Shown here: piece by piece, positions 24,707-34,498 of the stretch
Layout of the letters: each line of letters starts with the position of its first letter
Position numbering within the stretch: position 1 is the first letter of the stretch
From: Sphingomonas arenae
GTDB lineage: Bacteria; Pseudomonadota; Alphaproteobacteria; Sphingomonadales; Sphingomonadaceae
Length of the DNA stretch: 64,000 bases
Assembly (NCBI RefSeq): GCF_016924655.1
Contig: NZ_JAFFJU010000004.1
Span: 124,001 to 188,000, forward strand
Direction of reading: 5' to 3'
Translations under genes and position numbers: made by a program
The notes under the pieces: model-generated
The model's input: the letters and a program-made list of their open reading frames with translations, nothing else
What the model was told of the DNA's origin: nothing
The model's database searches: none

Positions 24707-25029
24707 TTCGCTCGACATGGTTGCTGACTATTCCGACCCTTCTCGGCCTTGCGGCCTGCAACGTCAGCACGGATCAGCAGAACGACCAGACGGTGTTGTC
24801 GGTCAATCATGACGCCATCGAGAACGGTGTCGAGGCCGCCGGGAACACCGCGGAGCGCGCTGCCGACAAGACGGGCGATGCTCTCGAAAAAGCCGTTCCG
24901 GTGATCGAAAGCACCGCAAGGAACGCCGGAGCTGCCGCGGAGCGCGCAGTCGATCAGGCCGGCAACACCATCGAACGGGTTGATGTCGACGTGAACGTAC
25001 GCGAAGCCAACCAGCAGCAAGGACGCTAG
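24703..25029 (+). CDS. Small lipoprotein with amphipathic repeats
   Basis: A 108-aa protein with a lipobox LAAC near residue 19. The mature part has repeated Ala/Glu/Asn-rich helical stretches such as GNTAERAADKTGDALEKA and GAAAERAVDQAGNTIERV, giving amphipathic helices. AGGAG lies eight bases before the ATG. Function unknown; it is probably anchored in the outer membrane and may act with the preceding lipoprotein. Confidence 0.75.
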   Translation: MIRSTWLLTIPTLLGLAACNVSTDQQNDQTVLSVNHDAIENGVEAAGNTAERAADKTGDALEKAVPVIESTARNAGAAAERAVDQAGNTIERVDVDVNVREANQQQGR

Positions 25030-25064
25030 CGGCAGCCGCAAGCTCCTGCTAGGCGCTCCACCGT

Positions 25065-25229
<165 letters not shown>

Positions 25230-25304
25230 GGGCCTGTAGCTCAACGGTAGAGCCAGCCGCTCATAACGGCCAGGTTGGGGGTTCGAATCCCTCCGGGCCC
25301 ACCA
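25230..25304 (+). tRNA. tRNA with CAT anticodon: tRNA-Ile2 or elongator tRNA-Met
   Basis: A 75-nt cloverleaf with acceptor GGGCCTG/CGGGCCC, encoded CCA, anticodon loop CTCATAA and an unusually short D-loop. C4-G69 and C5-G68 agree with TilS recognition of the lysidine-modified tRNA-Ile2, but an elongator Met tRNA cannot be excluded by eye. It is not initiator tRNA, since the first acceptor pair is formed. Position 27-43 is an A-C mismatch. Confidence 0.9.
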
Positions 25305-25311
25305 GCGCGTG

Positions 25312-26793
25312 CTATTCGCCGGCGACCGGCAAGAGCAGCACAAGCCGGTTGGGAGCGACGTCCAGGCTTCCGCCGACCAGATTAGCCAACCCGCGCACCA
25401 GGCGAAGCGTGAAGCCAAGATTGAAGATCTCTCCAGTCGCATCGGGGGACGGGTGCAGCAGCTCGTCTTCGGCAAGCCCCTGAACCGAGTGCGGGCGGTC
25501 GATCGCAATCGCCACTTGGCTTCCGATACGATCAACCACCAGCTCGATACGCTCGCCAGCGCTTGCCGAGTCGAGAACGCTGGACAAGAACCGCGGGATC
25601 AGGCGCTCGTGGAGTTCAAACGGGATGGCGAGGTCAGGCAGGGTCCCCCGGACGGCGATCGTCAAGGTGACGTCGCGCGTGACCGCCTGCTCGAGCAGAG
25701 CAAGTCGGAGAGTCCGCAGGGTGTCGTCAAGGGAACCCTCAGCGCCTGCTCCGCTCCGCGGCGACCGGATGCGGGCTGCCAGGTCCAGGTCCTGGACGGC
25801 ATCCAGCAGCAGACGCGCCTGCCGCACGATATCCGTCGCGCGGTCGCGGTACGCGCGATGGGCGGGCCCCAGGTACTGACCTCCGATGATCTCCCCAAAG
25901 CCAATGATCGCATTCAAGGGCGTACGAAGTTCGTGCATCAACTCACGCAGGGAGTCGCTATCCGGGGAAATCGGCGCCGTAGCGGCCTCCACGTTCGATC
26001 GACCTTCGCGCCGCGCAATGCCGCGATAGCCCGCAAAGCGGCCGGCACCGGGCAGAAACATGGGTGTCCCACTCCACCTCCACTCACCCGCAAGCGGTCC
26101 TTCTTCCGCCAGGCGAACGGGCTCCTCCTCGAAGGGCAGGCGCGCTCTGAATTGCTGGTCTAGTCGATCCGCAAGGCTCAGGCCGATGGTGGCCGCCCGC
26201 GGCGCGCCGTCGACCCAGTCGATTTCACCCGTCGGTCCGCATTCCCAATGGAACACACCTGACGGGAGCGGATCACGTTGGGGCTCTCGCTGAGGGGCCG
26301 AGAGCGTGGGAAAAGGTTCCTGCACCTCGCCGGGCAGCTCGGTCGTGACCGCCACGGGCAGCGGTGTTGCGGGTGCGGGCTGAAGTGCAACGTCCGATGT
26401 CGCTGGAGCGGCTCGCTCCGGCCGCAGGGCGGCAAGCATCGCGGTGACGCTCGGAGAGGAAACGGCGCGAACTGCAGCCCAGCCGGCCTCGTCCAACTCG
26501 GCCGCCGTTACCAGTGGCGCGGCGATCTCCAGGCTGTCCGACGCGAATAGGGCCACAAGCTCAGCAGGCACATCGGGGCCCGCAATGGATCTCGCAGCCG
26601 CAGCCCGGATGTCCTCTGGAACTTCTCGCATCAGCCCTGCGATGCGCTGCAACGCGTGTTCACGCAGCTCGGGCCTGCTGCGGCCCGCGCCCCGCGCGAC
26701 CAGCTCCACAAGCTGCCGCCACTGCACGGCACGCTCGTGCAGCCCGACCGCCGCAAGGGCGAGAACTGTGGACAGGCGGTCATCAAATCGCAA
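25312..26793 (-). CDS. Histidine-kinase-like protein with degenerate ATP domain
   Basis: A 493-aa protein with no clear membrane segment. The N-terminal 130 residues form a helical repeat region (DUF2336/HEAT-like), then a Pro-rich linker, a PAS-like region around HWECGPTGEIDWVDG, and a DHp domain with the H-box MHELRTPLNAIIGFGE. In the ATPase domain the N-box lacks its Asn (RFLSSVLDSASAGE) and the DxGxG loop reads DRPHS, while the late LGFTLRLVRGLANLVGGSL is kept. It may be a phosphotransfer scaffold rather than a kinase. The TTG at 26793 has GGGAG upstream and is the only plausible start. No adjacent response regulator. Confidence 0.8.
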   Translation of the reverse strand: MRFDDRLSTVLALAAVGLHERAVQWRQLVELVARGAGRSRPELREHALQRIAGLMREVPEDIRAAAARSIAGPDVPAELVALFASDSLEIAAPLVTAAELDEAGWAAVRAVSSPSVTAMLAALRPERAAPATSDVALQPAPATPLPVAVTTELPGEVQEPFPTLSAPQREPQRDPLPSGVFHWECGPTGEIDWVDGAPRAATIGLSLADRLDQQFRARLPFEEEPVRLAEEGPLAGEWRWSGTPMFLPGAGRFAGYRGIARREGRSNVEAATAPISPDSDSLRELMHELRTPLNAIIGFGEIIGGQYLGPAHRAYRDRATDIVRQARLLLDAVQDLDLAARIRSPRSGAGAEGSLDDTLRTLRLALLEQAVTRDVTLTIAVRGTLPDLAIPFELHERLIPRFLSSVLDSASAGERIELVVDRIGSQVAIAIDRPHSVQGLAEDELLHPSPDATGEIFNLGFTLRLVRGLANLVGGSLDVAPNRLVLLLPVAGE

Positions 26794-26900
26794 GCGTGAA
26801 GCTCCCGGACACCATGGAAGGCGATGTCATGCTTGCGTCGTATGGGGGGCGTCTCACTCATTGAAGGCAGCAGCCGTTAAGCATCCCGTTCTGGGACAAA

Positions 26901-26934
26901 CGAAAACGGGGCGCCGGCAAAAGCCGACGCCCCG
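26901..26934 (-). terminator. Intrinsic terminator of the TPR gene
   Basis: On the minus strand GGGGCGTCGGC, a TTTT loop and GCCGGCGCCCC, then GTTTTCG. One mismatch in an 11-bp stem. It lies 23 bp after the TPR protein stop. Confidence 0.7.
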
Positions 26935-26956
26935 GATTCTTTGCCTGAAGATGTGA

Positions 26957-28177
26957 TCAGCGGCGCGACGAGAGCCAGTCGAGCCACAACTTCGCGAGAC
27001 CCGCTCGGGGCCCGGTCACCGCATTGAATGCGGCCGTTGCGCTCGCGGTATCGCCAGCACGAGCTAGGGCGATGCCCAGGCGAAGGTTCGCAGCACCCGC
27101 GTCCACGCCGCTCTTGCCGAGCGCAGCCCGGTACAGCGCAGCTGCCTTCTGGTAGTCGCCATAGCTCATCAAGGCATCGCCAGTTCCAAGCGCACTGCGA
27201 GCCGCCGGGGACGCAAGCGCCGACTTCTCGGCGGCGACAAGCCCTGCCTTGTCCGCAGCGATCTTCGCGCTGGCGGCTGCATAGAGGTCCCGGAAGGCGG
27301 GCTTGTTGCGGTCGATGGCGTTCGCGGCGAAGCCTTCCTCGAGAACGGCCTTCGCTTCGCCCGGAAGGCCACGTAGCAGCACCGCATCGGCGTAACGGTA
27401 ATAATCCGTCTCGCCCTTCAACGCACCCGCAGCCCGCTGCAGACGATAGATGTCGACCTTGTCAGGACCGGTCAGGCCTGACGTCGGCTCGAACGTCATG
27501 ATGGCGGTGCGCCAACTGGTCGGTGACGGATAAGCCTTGGCCCAGTCCCGAGCGAGCTGGGGCGCGCTCGGCAGCTTGTTGTTGAAAGCGAGTGCCGTGG
27601 CCCGGTTGTACCAGCTCTCCGGCACCGGCTGGCCAGACGCGGCGCGAAGCTGGATGGCCTTCTGCAGAAGCGGAACGGCCTCGGCCTCCCGGTTCTGGCC
27701 CTTGCGAGTTTCCGCAAGCAGGACGTAGGCATCCAGGTTGTTGGGGTCGGCCGCAAGTGCCTGCTCGAACCCCGCCGCTGCCTGGTCATACTGCTTCAAC
27801 TCGTAGCGGAGCTGGGCCGCACTGAAGCGGAGCTTGCTGGCCTCGGGCTCCTGGATCCGGCCGGTTGCGAGCAGACCATCAACCGCCGCCGCGGTCGCGG
27901 CCTTGTCGTTCTGCGCCTGAGCGGCCCTCAGCTGAAGCGAGACGATCGCGAAGCGGTCGTCTGCGGTCTTGGCCTTCGCATTCGCCTCCGCCAGGAGCGC
28001 CGGGAGATTCGAAAAATCGCCGCCCTTTACCGCGGTGTCCAAGGCACGGATGGCCGGCCCGGCCTCATTTGACACCTTCAACGGCTTGGGCGCTTCCTGC
28101 TGCGCCGCGGAAGGAACCGCGAAGCCAGCTACGCAAAGTGAGAGGGCGAGGCCCAGAGCCTTGCTCTTGAAGGTCAT
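26957..28177 (-). CDS. Exported TPR repeat protein
   Basis: A 406-aa protein with a signal peptide (MTFKSKALGLALSLCVAGFA, cleaved near SAAQQ) and TPR units such as AAAGFEQALAADPNNLDAYV and GDYQKAAALYRAALGKSG. The ATG at 28177 has AGGAGA seven bases upstream, preferred over an in-frame ATG nine codons earlier. It is monocistronic, with its own terminator, and is divergent from yaaA. Role unknown; probably periplasmic protein-protein contacts. Confidence 0.85.
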   Translation of the reverse strand: MTFKSKALGLALSLCVAGFAVPSAAQQEAPKPLKVSNEAGPAIRALDTAVKGGDFSNLPALLAEANAKAKTADDRFAIVSLQLRAAQAQNDKAATAAAVDGLLATGRIQEPEASKLRFSAAQLRYELKQYDQAAAGFEQALAADPNNLDAYVLLAETRKGQNREAEAVPLLQKAIQLRAASGQPVPESWYNRATALAFNNKLPSAPQLARDWAKAYPSPTSWRTAIMTFEPTSGLTGPDKVDIYRLQRAAGALKGETDYYRYADAVLLRGLPGEAKAVLEEGFAANAIDRNKPAFRDLYAAASAKIAADKAGLVAAEKSALASPAARSALGTGDALMSYGDYQKAAALYRAALGKSGVDAGAANLRLGIALARAGDTASATAAFNAVTGPRAGLAKLWLDWLSSRR

Positions 28178-28366
28178 GCGTATCTCCTGTCCGGCCGAGT
28201 TCACCCGGCATCTCGTGTAACTTACGGGAGCGGCCCATAACCCCGTTCCGCCCCTGCTTCCAGCGCCCCTGCCGCCCGACTGCTGAACAGCCTTTGAACC
28301 GTTCTTTCTGAGTGGCTTACGCGCTCCGCTTTACGCCGGCCAAGCCAGCCGCTAGCGCCCTCCTCC

Positions 28367-29122
28367 GTGATCATCCTGCTCTCACCCGCCAAGACGCTGG
28401 ACCTGGACAGTCCTTCCGATGAACAGCTCACCAGACCCACGTTCGCGGCCGAGGCAGGCCGGATCGCCCGGGCTGCTGCCAAGCTGACGCCGGAGCAACT
28501 GTCGGAGCTGATGCATATCTCGCCCAAGCTGGCAGACATCAACGCGGCTCGCTTCAAAGCATTTCGGAAAGCCGGTGAGCGGCCTGCGATCCGCATGTTT
28601 GCCGGCGATGTCTACCGCGGTTTCGATGTTGCCTCTGCGGGTGACGACGTGATCGCCTTCGCACAGGACCATGTCCGCATCCTCTCCGGACTTTACGGCA
28701 TCCTGCGGCCACTCGATGCAATCCGTCCTTATCGTCTCGAGATGGGCACTCGCTGGGCTCCGGAGGGTGAGAAATTGACCGAGCACTGGAAGGACAAGGT
28801 TGCGAAGGCGCTTTTGCGCGACCTGAAGAACGAAGGATCGGCGACAATCCTCAACCTCGCGAGCAACGAGTATCTCGCAGCTGTTGGCCCCTTCCTTCCG
28901 AAGAAGCGGGTGCGCGTGATTGCTCCCGACTTTCGCGTCCGGACCGCCAAGGGCCTTCAGTTCCAGAGCTTCACGGCCAAAGTTGGGCGCGGGACCATGG
29001 CGCGCTGGGTGTGCGAAGAACGGGTCGAGGACCCGCTCGGGCTGCAGGCCTTCGATGCAGACGGCTGGCGCTTCGAGGCGGAAGGCAGCACCCCCGACAA
29101 GCCGCTCTACGTCCGCGGGTAA
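28367..29122 (+). CDS. yaaA: YaaA/DUF328 peroxide-stress protein
   Basis: A 251-aa protein with the family start IILLSPAKTLD and the motifs GDVYRGFD, LSGLYGILRPLD and LNLASNEY. In E. coli YaaA lowers free iron during peroxide stress; it has a DNA-binding-like helix-hairpin-helix fold. The GTG at 28367 is the start. The 189 bp before it holds the divergent promoters of the TPR gene and yaaA, nothing else recognised. Confidence 0.93.
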   Translation: MIILLSPAKTLDLDSPSDEQLTRPTFAAEAGRIARAAAKLTPEQLSELMHISPKLADINAARFKAFRKAGERPAIRMFAGDVYRGFDVASAGDDVIAFAQDHVRILSGLYGILRPLDAIRPYRLEMGTRWAPEGEKLTEHWKDKVAKALLRDLKNEGSATILNLASNEYLAAVGPFLPKKRVRVIAPDFRVRTAKGLQFQSFTAKVGRGTMARWVCEERVEDPLGLQAFDADGWRFEAEGSTPDKPLYVRG

Positions 29123-29212
29123 CCACGAATCCTCTCGCGCACGCACGCGCGAGGTGCTAGCCGGTTCCAAGCGGGTCCCCGCGCGTAACGATCACGAGAA
29201 ATAGGAAAAGCC

Positions 29213-31981
29213 TTGGCTACCCAACCGCCGGCGGAAACGCCCAGCGACGCGATTGCTCCCATCTCCATCGTCGAGGAGATGAAGACGTCCTACCTCGATT
29301 ACGCGATGTCGGTGATCGTCAGCCGTGCGTTGCCAGACGTGCGCGACGGCTTGAAGCCGGTGCACCGCCGTATCCTCCACGCCTGCCAGGAAGCGGGCTA
29401 TGTCGCCGGGCGGCCGTATCGCAAGTCGAGCCGCATTGTCGGTGACGTCATGGGTAAGTATCACCCGCACGGCGACAGCGCGATCTACGATGCTCTCGCC
29501 CGCATGACGCAGGATTGGTCGATGCGCGTGCCGCTAATCGACGGCCAGGGCAACTTCGGGTCCATGGACCCGGATCCGCCGGCAGCCATGCGCTACACGG
29601 AAGCACGATTGGCAAAGGTCGCCAATTTCCTGCTGGGCGACATCGACAAGGACACGGTCGACTTTCAGCCCAACTATGACGCCAGCGAGCGGGAGCCACA
29701 GGTCCTCCCCGCTCGCTTCCCCAACCTGCTGGTCAACGGCGCGGGCGGTATCGCTGTCGGCATGGCGACCAACATCCCGCCCCACAATTTGGGCGAGGTC
29801 ATCGCTGCCTGTCGCGCTTATATCGACGATCCGGCGATCACCTCCGAAGGCCTGATGGAGCATGTGAAGGGCCCCGACTTCCCGACCGGGGCCATCATTC
29901 TCGGCCAGGCGGGCCTCCGCAGCGCGTACACGACCGGTCGCGGCTCCATCGTCCTGCGCTCCCGCTACAAGGTGGAAGAAGGCCGGAATGATCGTCGCTC
30001 GATCATCCTCACCGAAATTCCCTACCAGCAGGGCAAGAACGCGCTCGTCGAAAAGATCGCGGAAGCTGCGAAGGACAAGCGGATCGAGGGTGTCAGTGAC
30101 ATTCGCGATGAGTCGAACCGTGAGGGCGTTCGGGTCGTCATCGAGCTGAAGCGTGACGCCACTCCGGAAGTCGTGCTGAACCAGCTTTGGCGGCACACGC
30201 CGGCGCAAGGCTCCTTCCCCGCCAACATGCTGGCGATCCGCGGCGGCCGTCCCGAAACGCTCACCCTGCGCGACATCATCGAGAGCTTCGTCAAGTTCCG
30301 GGAAGAGGTGATCACTCGGCGTTCGAAGTTCGAACTGCTGAAGGCCCGCGAGCGCGCCCATATCCTGCTTGGCCTGGTTGTGGCGGTGACCAATCTGGAC
30401 GAGGTGGTTCGCCTCATACGAGGTTCCTCCAGCCCCGCCCAGGCTCGCGAACGCTTGCTGGAGCGCGAGTGGGCCGGTGACCAAATCCGCCCGTACATTC
30501 AGCTGGTCGAAGCGGTGGAGCCTCAGGCGATCGGCACGACCTACAGGCTCTCGGAAGAACAGGTCCGCGCGATCCTGGAACTGCGCCTTCATCGCTTGAC
30601 GGCGCTCGGGCGGGACGAGATCGGAGCGGAGCTCGAGAAGCTTGCGAAGACGATCGCCGAACTGCTTGAAATCTTGGGCAATCGTGCGCGTCTCTACGAG
30701 GTTCTTCGCGAGGAGCTGGACGAGGTCGATCGCGAATATTCCACTCCTCGCAAGACCGAACTCGCGGCCGCGGCCGACGGCATCGACGACGAGGACTTGA
30801 TCGAGCGCGAGGAGATGGTCGTCACCGTCACGATGACGGGGTACATCAAGCGCACCCCCCTGTCCGTGTTCCGTGAACAGAAGCGCGGCGGCAAGGGCCG
30901 GTCCGGCATGAGCACGAAGGACGAGGATGCGGTCACGAACCTGTTCGTGACCTCCACCCACAATCCGGTGCTGTTCTTCTCGAACCTGGGCCGTGTGTAT
31001 CGCATGAAGGTCTGGCGCCTCCCCGAAGGCGGACCTACGGCGAAGGGCCGACCCATGGTGAACCTCCTTCCTCTCTCCGCGGGCGAGGTCATCACGACGG
31101 TCCTGCCGCTGCCGGAGGATGAGGAGAGCTGGGGCGACCTGCACCTGATGTTCGCGACCGCGCATGGAACGGTGCGGCGCAACAGCATGGATGCGTTCCG
31201 GAACATCCCCACTGCAGGCAAGATCGCGATGCGCTTCGGCGTGTCGGAAGGCGACGAGGGCGAGGAAGACGTCACCGATCGTCTCATCGGGGTCGAGCTG
31301 CTGACCGAACAGGACGACGTCCTGCTCGCAACGCGGAACGGTAAGGCGATCCGCTTCATGTCAACCGACGTGCGCGAATTCCAGAGCCGCACCTCCACAG
31401 GCGTTCGGGGTGTCCGGCTGTTGGAGGGGGATGAAGTCATCTCCATGTCCATCCTCCACCGCGTCGGCACCACCCAGGAAGAGCGTGAGGCTTACTTGCG
31501 GTGCCCGCCTTGGCGGGATCGCGAGGGGGCCGAATGCACCCTGTCGCCGGAGCGGCTGGCGGAAATGGCCGAGGGTGAGCAGTTCATCCTGACGGTCACC
31601 GAAAATGGTTATGGCAAGCGCACTAGCGCATATGAGTACCGCCGGACCAACCGCGGTGGCCAGGGCATTACCAATATCGACACCTCGGCTCGGAACGGTC
31701 GCGTGGTGGCGAGCTTCCCCGTGAAGCCGGGCGAGCAGATCATGCTTGCAACCGACCAGGGCAAGATGATCCGCACCACCGTCGGCTCCATCCGCATCGC
31801 CGGCCGCAACACGCAGGGCGTTACCATCTTCCGCGTGGCCGATAATGAGCACGTTGTGTCGGTCGCAAAGATCGATGAGAGCGACGAGGTCGAGGTTGAA
31901 ACGCTGACTGACGAGATCGCTCCGGAAGAAGGAGCGACGGTGGGCGAAGATCTTGCCTCGGGCAGCGACGCGGCCGAGTAA
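29213..31981 (+). CDS. gyrA: DNA gyrase subunit A
   Basis: A 922-aa type IIA topoisomerase subunit. The catalytic tyrosine is in RYTEARLAK (about residue 128). The quinolone-resistance region reads [13 protein letters not shown] with the sensitive-type Ser and Asp. The C-terminal half contains the beta-pinwheel with the GyrA box QKRGGKG. It cuts and passes DNA with GyrB to introduce negative supercoils. Translation starts at a TTG (29213) with AGGA upstream. An acidic tail ([17 protein letters not shown]) ends the protein. Confidence 0.97.
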   Translation: MATQPPAETPSDAIAPISIVEEMKTSYLDYAMSVIVSRALPDVRDGLKPVHRRILHACQEAGYVAGRPYRKSSRIVGDVMGKYHPHGDSAIYDALARMTQDWSMRVPLIDGQGNFGSMDPDPPAAMRYTEARLAKVANFLLGDIDKDTVDFQPNYDASEREPQVLPARFPNLLVNGAGGIAVGMATNIPPHNLGEVIAACRAYIDDPAITSEGLMEHVKGPDFPTGAIILGQAGLRSAYTTGRGSIVLRSRYKVEEGRNDRRSIILTEIPYQQGKNALVEKIAEAAKDKRIEGVSDIRDESNREGVRVVIELKRDATPEVVLNQLWRHTPAQGSFPANMLAIRGGRPETLTLRDIIESFVKFREEVITRRSKFELLKARERAHILLGLVVAVTNLDEVVRLIRGSSSPAQARERLLEREWAGDQIRPYIQLVEAVEPQAIGTTYRLSEEQVRAILELRLHRLTALGRDEIGAELEKLAKTIAELLEILGNRARLYEVLREELDEVDREYSTPRKTELAAAADGIDDEDLIEREEMVVTVTMTGYIKRTPLSVFREQKRGGKGRSGMSTKDEDAVTNLFVTSTHNPVLFFSNLGRVYRMKVWRLPEGGPTAKGRPMVNLLPLSAGEVITTVLPLPEDEESWGDLHLMFATAHGTVRRNSMDAFRNIPTAGKIAMRFGVSEGDEGEEDVTDRLIGVELLTEQDDVLLATRNGKAIRFMSTDVREFQSRTSTGVRGVRLLEGDEVISMSILHRVGTTQEEREAYLRCPPWRDREGAECTLSPERLAEMAEGEQFILTVTENGYGKRTSAYEYRRTNRGGQGITNIDTSARNGRVVASFPVKPGEQIMLATDQGKMIRTTVGSIRIAGRNTQGVTIFRVADNEHVVSVAKIDESDEVEVETLTDEIAPEEGATVGEDLASGSDAAE

Positions 31982-32089
31982 GGTTCACGACCTCGCGGGC
32001 AGGTTCTCGTGCCTTGTGAACGCAACGGCGCTCCGGCGGGAACGGCGACGCGAGCCTCGCGTTCGCTGGGTAGACCGTGAGGAGGATAC

Positions 32090-32560
32090 ATGCCCATTCC
32101 CAACAATGCGCTGGTACTGGTGATCGACGGACGGAAGATGCTGTTCTTCCGCAATCACGGGGATCAGAACCAGATCGACTTGCGCACCGAAGCGCATGAC
32201 GAGCGCGAAGACGCCGATTTCGACCGCGAGTTGAAGACGGACGCACAGGGCGCCGCCTCCACCAGCGCGGGGTTCGGTCGGGACTCGATGGAAGAGACCG
32301 ACTTCAAGCAGCAGGACGAAGACAATTGGGTCAAGGAAGCGGCGGAAAACCTGCGCAAGCGCGCGCTCCGCAACGACTTCGACCACCTCTGCATCGTTGC
32401 GCCGCCCAAAGCGCTGGGAGTGCTTCGAAAATCACTCCACAAAGAGGTGGAGAAGCGGGTGGTCTGCACCATCAACAAGGAAATGAGCGGGCGACCCATT
32501 CCTGACATCGAAGCCCTGATCACGTCCGAAACAAAGGCCAACGAGCCGGCTGACGTCTAG
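32090..32560 (+). CDS. Host attachment family protein
   Basis: A 156-aa protein starting MPIPNNALVLVIDGRKMLFF with the C-terminal FDHLCIVAPPKALGVLRKSL, typical of the Host_attach family first named in plant-associated Agrobacterium and now linked to the baeRF release-factor-like fold. GGAGG lies seven bases before the ATG. It is convergent with the diguanylate cyclase gene with one base between stops. Cellular role not established. Confidence 0.88.
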   Translation: MPIPNNALVLVIDGRKMLFFRNHGDQNQIDLRTEAHDEREDADFDRELKTDAQGAASTSAGFGRDSMEETDFKQQDEDNWVKEAAENLRKRALRNDFDHLCIVAPPKALGVLRKSLHKEVEKRVVCTINKEMSGRPIPDIEALITSETKANEPADV

Positions 32561-32561
32561 A

Positions 32562-33569
32562 TCAGGCCGCCACCTGCAACCGTGAGACCGCCACTTCGCA
32601 GCGGTTCCGGCCCGCCTTCTTCGCCGCGTAGAGGGCGGCGTCCGCCTCTTCCAGCCACGCGTCCATGTCGACGCCGGGACGGAGTTGGGCGACCCCGAAG
32701 CTCGCGGTGATCCGACCCGTTTTGCCAAGGTCGAGCGTCGCCACGCTGCGGCGGAGACGTTCGGCGCAATGCAGGGCCATGTCGGCTGTTGCATCGCTCA
32801 CAAGGACCGCGAACTCCTCACCGCCCATTCGACCCAACAGGTCGCGCGGACGGAGCTCTGGCTGGCAAGCCTCGACCACGGCCTTGAGAACCCGGTCGCC
32901 TGCGGGATGCCCAAAGCGATCATTGACCTGCTTGAAGTGGTCGACATCCAGGCTGATCAGCGAGAGCGGACGGGAGTCGCGGCCGAAATGGCGGATCGCA
33001 CCGCGCGCCGCGTCGAGGAATGCGCGTCGGCTCAGCGCTCCGGTCAGGCCGTCCTCGCATGCCAGGGTGCGCAGTTCCAGCTGCTCCACCACGAGTTCTG
33101 CAAAACCGGTGAGGCGCTGCAGATCGCGGGCGCTGAACGATCGTGGCTGCCCGTCGATGACACATAGGGACCCCACATTATAGCCGTCCGGGGTCGTCAA
33201 TGGGGCTCCGGCATAGCTGCGAATGCGCGGATTTCCTCTCACGAGCGGGCTGGCAGCGAACCGGGGATCCGTTTCCGCATCCTCCACCACGAAGCACCCC
33301 GGCGAGCGAATCGTGTGATCGCAGAAGGCGAACTCGCAGGCGGTGCCCTCCGCCTTAAGGCCGGAGATCGACTTGAACCATTGGCGGGTCTCATCGATCA
33401 ACGAGATGGCGCAAACAGGCACGCCCAACACGTCGCGAACCAAGCTTGTGACGACATCGAAGTGCTTCTCGCGTGCCGTGTCCAGCACCCCATAACGGCG
33501 CAGCGCTAGCAGGCGACCCGCTTCGTCCCCGAGTTTGTGCCTGTGCGCGTCGTTCAGTTGCGGGTTCAT
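32562..33569 (-). CDS. GAF-GGDEF diguanylate cyclase
   Basis: A 335-aa cytoplasmic protein: a GAF domain (about residues 20-165, with DETRQWFKS and the SYAGAPLTTPDGYNVGSLCV segment) followed by a GGDEF domain with active-site GGEEF and an upstream inhibitory-site RPRD five residues before it. It should make cyclic di-GMP from GTP and be feedback-inhibited. The ATG at 33569 (MNPQLNDAH) is chosen over a longer frame. It may oppose the EAL protein at 40 kb. Confidence 0.92.
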   Translation of the reverse strand: MNPQLNDAHRHKLGDEAGRLLALRRYGVLDTAREKHFDVVTSLVRDVLGVPVCAISLIDETRQWFKSISGLKAEGTACEFAFCDHTIRSPGCFVVEDAETDPRFAASPLVRGNPRIRSYAGAPLTTPDGYNVGSLCVIDGQPRSFSARDLQRLTGFAELVVEQLELRTLACEDGLTGALSRRAFLDAARGAIRHFGRDSRPLSLISLDVDHFKQVNDRFGHPAGDRVLKAVVEACQPELRPRDLLGRMGGEEFAVLVSDATADMALHCAERLRRSVATLDLGKTGRITASFGVAQLRPGVDMDAWLEEADAALYAAKKAGRNRCEVAVSRLQVAA

Positions 33570-33629
33570 GGCTAAGCTATGCCTCACCCTGGTGACGCGC
33601 AGCTTACACATCAGTCCATACCGGACCCA

Positions 33630-34073
33630 TCAGGCGAAAAGGTGCGTAATCTCGGCTTCGGGCGCGATGCTTTCCAGTAGAAGAGAACGGTGACAGCCAG
33701 CAGGCTCGCGCTCATAGCAGAGCAGCGCGCTGGGCTTTTCGAGCGCCAGGTCGACCATCTGCGCACCTTCGGCAATCGCCTCCGGCAATTCGAGCTGAGA
33801 CGCGTAGATCCGACGAAGGTCGGCCGTGCGACCCTTGCGCGCCGCTTCGCGCCCCGCCGCTGGCGTGCCTAGGGCCCGAAGATGAACATAGTCGATGCCG
33901 GCCTCGGCAAGCGCCGCTTTCAAGGCCGACTTGGAGAAGCCCGGGCGGCGTGACAGCGGCAGTGCGCGAACGTCGATTACGCGCTCGACGCCGGCACTGC
34001 TGAGTGCGTGCAGGAACTCGGCCACGGTGACCGACTCATAGCCGATGGTGAAGATGCGCAGCGGCGCTTTCAG
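33630..34073 (-). CDS. DUF488 family protein with CTG start
   Basis: A 147-aa protein. The conserved DUF488 N-terminus FTIGYESVTVAEFL is encoded upstream of the first GTG (34025), and no ATG, GTG or TTG precedes it in frame before a stop. The only fitting start is a CTG at 34073, overlapping the apaG stop as CTGA, or a CTG at 34061. The motifs VIDVRALPLSRRPGFSK and CYEREPAGCHRSLL are intact, so the gene looks functional. Role of the family is unknown. Confidence 0.8.
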   Translation of the reverse strand: MKAPLRIFTIGYESVTVAEFLHALSSAGVERVIDVRALPLSRRPGFSKSALKAALAEAGIDYVHLRALGTPAAGREAARKGRTADLRRIYASQLELPEAIAEGAQMVDLALEKPSALLCYEREPAGCHRSLLLESIAPEAEITHLFA

Positions 34074-34489
34074 GTGGCGGGTCCCAAAAGCGAGAAGCTG
34101 GGAATGGTGACGTCGAATGCCTCCCCGTCCTCATCCACCATGCGATAGCTCCCTTTCATCGAGCCGGTTGGCGTGGAGAGCGGACAGCCGGACACATAGT
34201 CGAAGCTAGCGCCCGGTGCGATCAGCGGCATTTCGCCGACAACCCCTTCCCCGCGCACCTCGTGCACGGCTCCGCGCCCGTCCGTGATCAGCCAGTGCCG
34301 CGACAGCAGCTGCACGCTCCTGCCGGAGCCGTTCTCCACCCGGATGTGGTAGGACCAGAACCAACGTCCGCTGGCCGGCGCCGATTGCTCGGCAAGATAG
34401 CTGACTGCGACGCGCACCGTGATGTCGCGGGTGACGGCCTCTTGCGGGAAGAGCACGGCCATGGTGTCGAAACCGGACGAGGGCGCCAT
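34070..34489 (-). CDS. apaG: ApaG domain protein
   Basis: A 139-aa single-domain protein with an immunoglobulin-like fold: RDITVRVAVSYLAEQS, WFWSYHIRVEN, LLSRHWLITD and VSGCPLSTPTGSMKGSY. Implicated in Co/Mg tolerance in enterobacteria; the molecular role is unsettled. Start is either the ATG at 34489 or 34462 (MAVLFPQEAV); neither has a clear ribosome site. It follows recO by 9 bp and is coupled to DUF488. Confidence 0.9.
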   Translation of the reverse strand: MAPSSGFDTMAVLFPQEAVTRDITVRVAVSYLAEQSAPASGRWFWSYHIRVENGSGRSVQLLSRHWLITDGRGAVHEVRGEGVVGEMPLIAPGASFDYVSGCPLSTPTGSMKGSYRMVDEDGEAFDVTIPSFSLLGPAT

Positions 34490-34498
34490 CCGGGGACG

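Noticed and set aside
29534-31165. Open frame of 543 codons antisense to gyrA
   Set aside because: A shadow of the GC-rich third codon positions of gyrA; no family motifs, while the sense frame is full-length GyrA.
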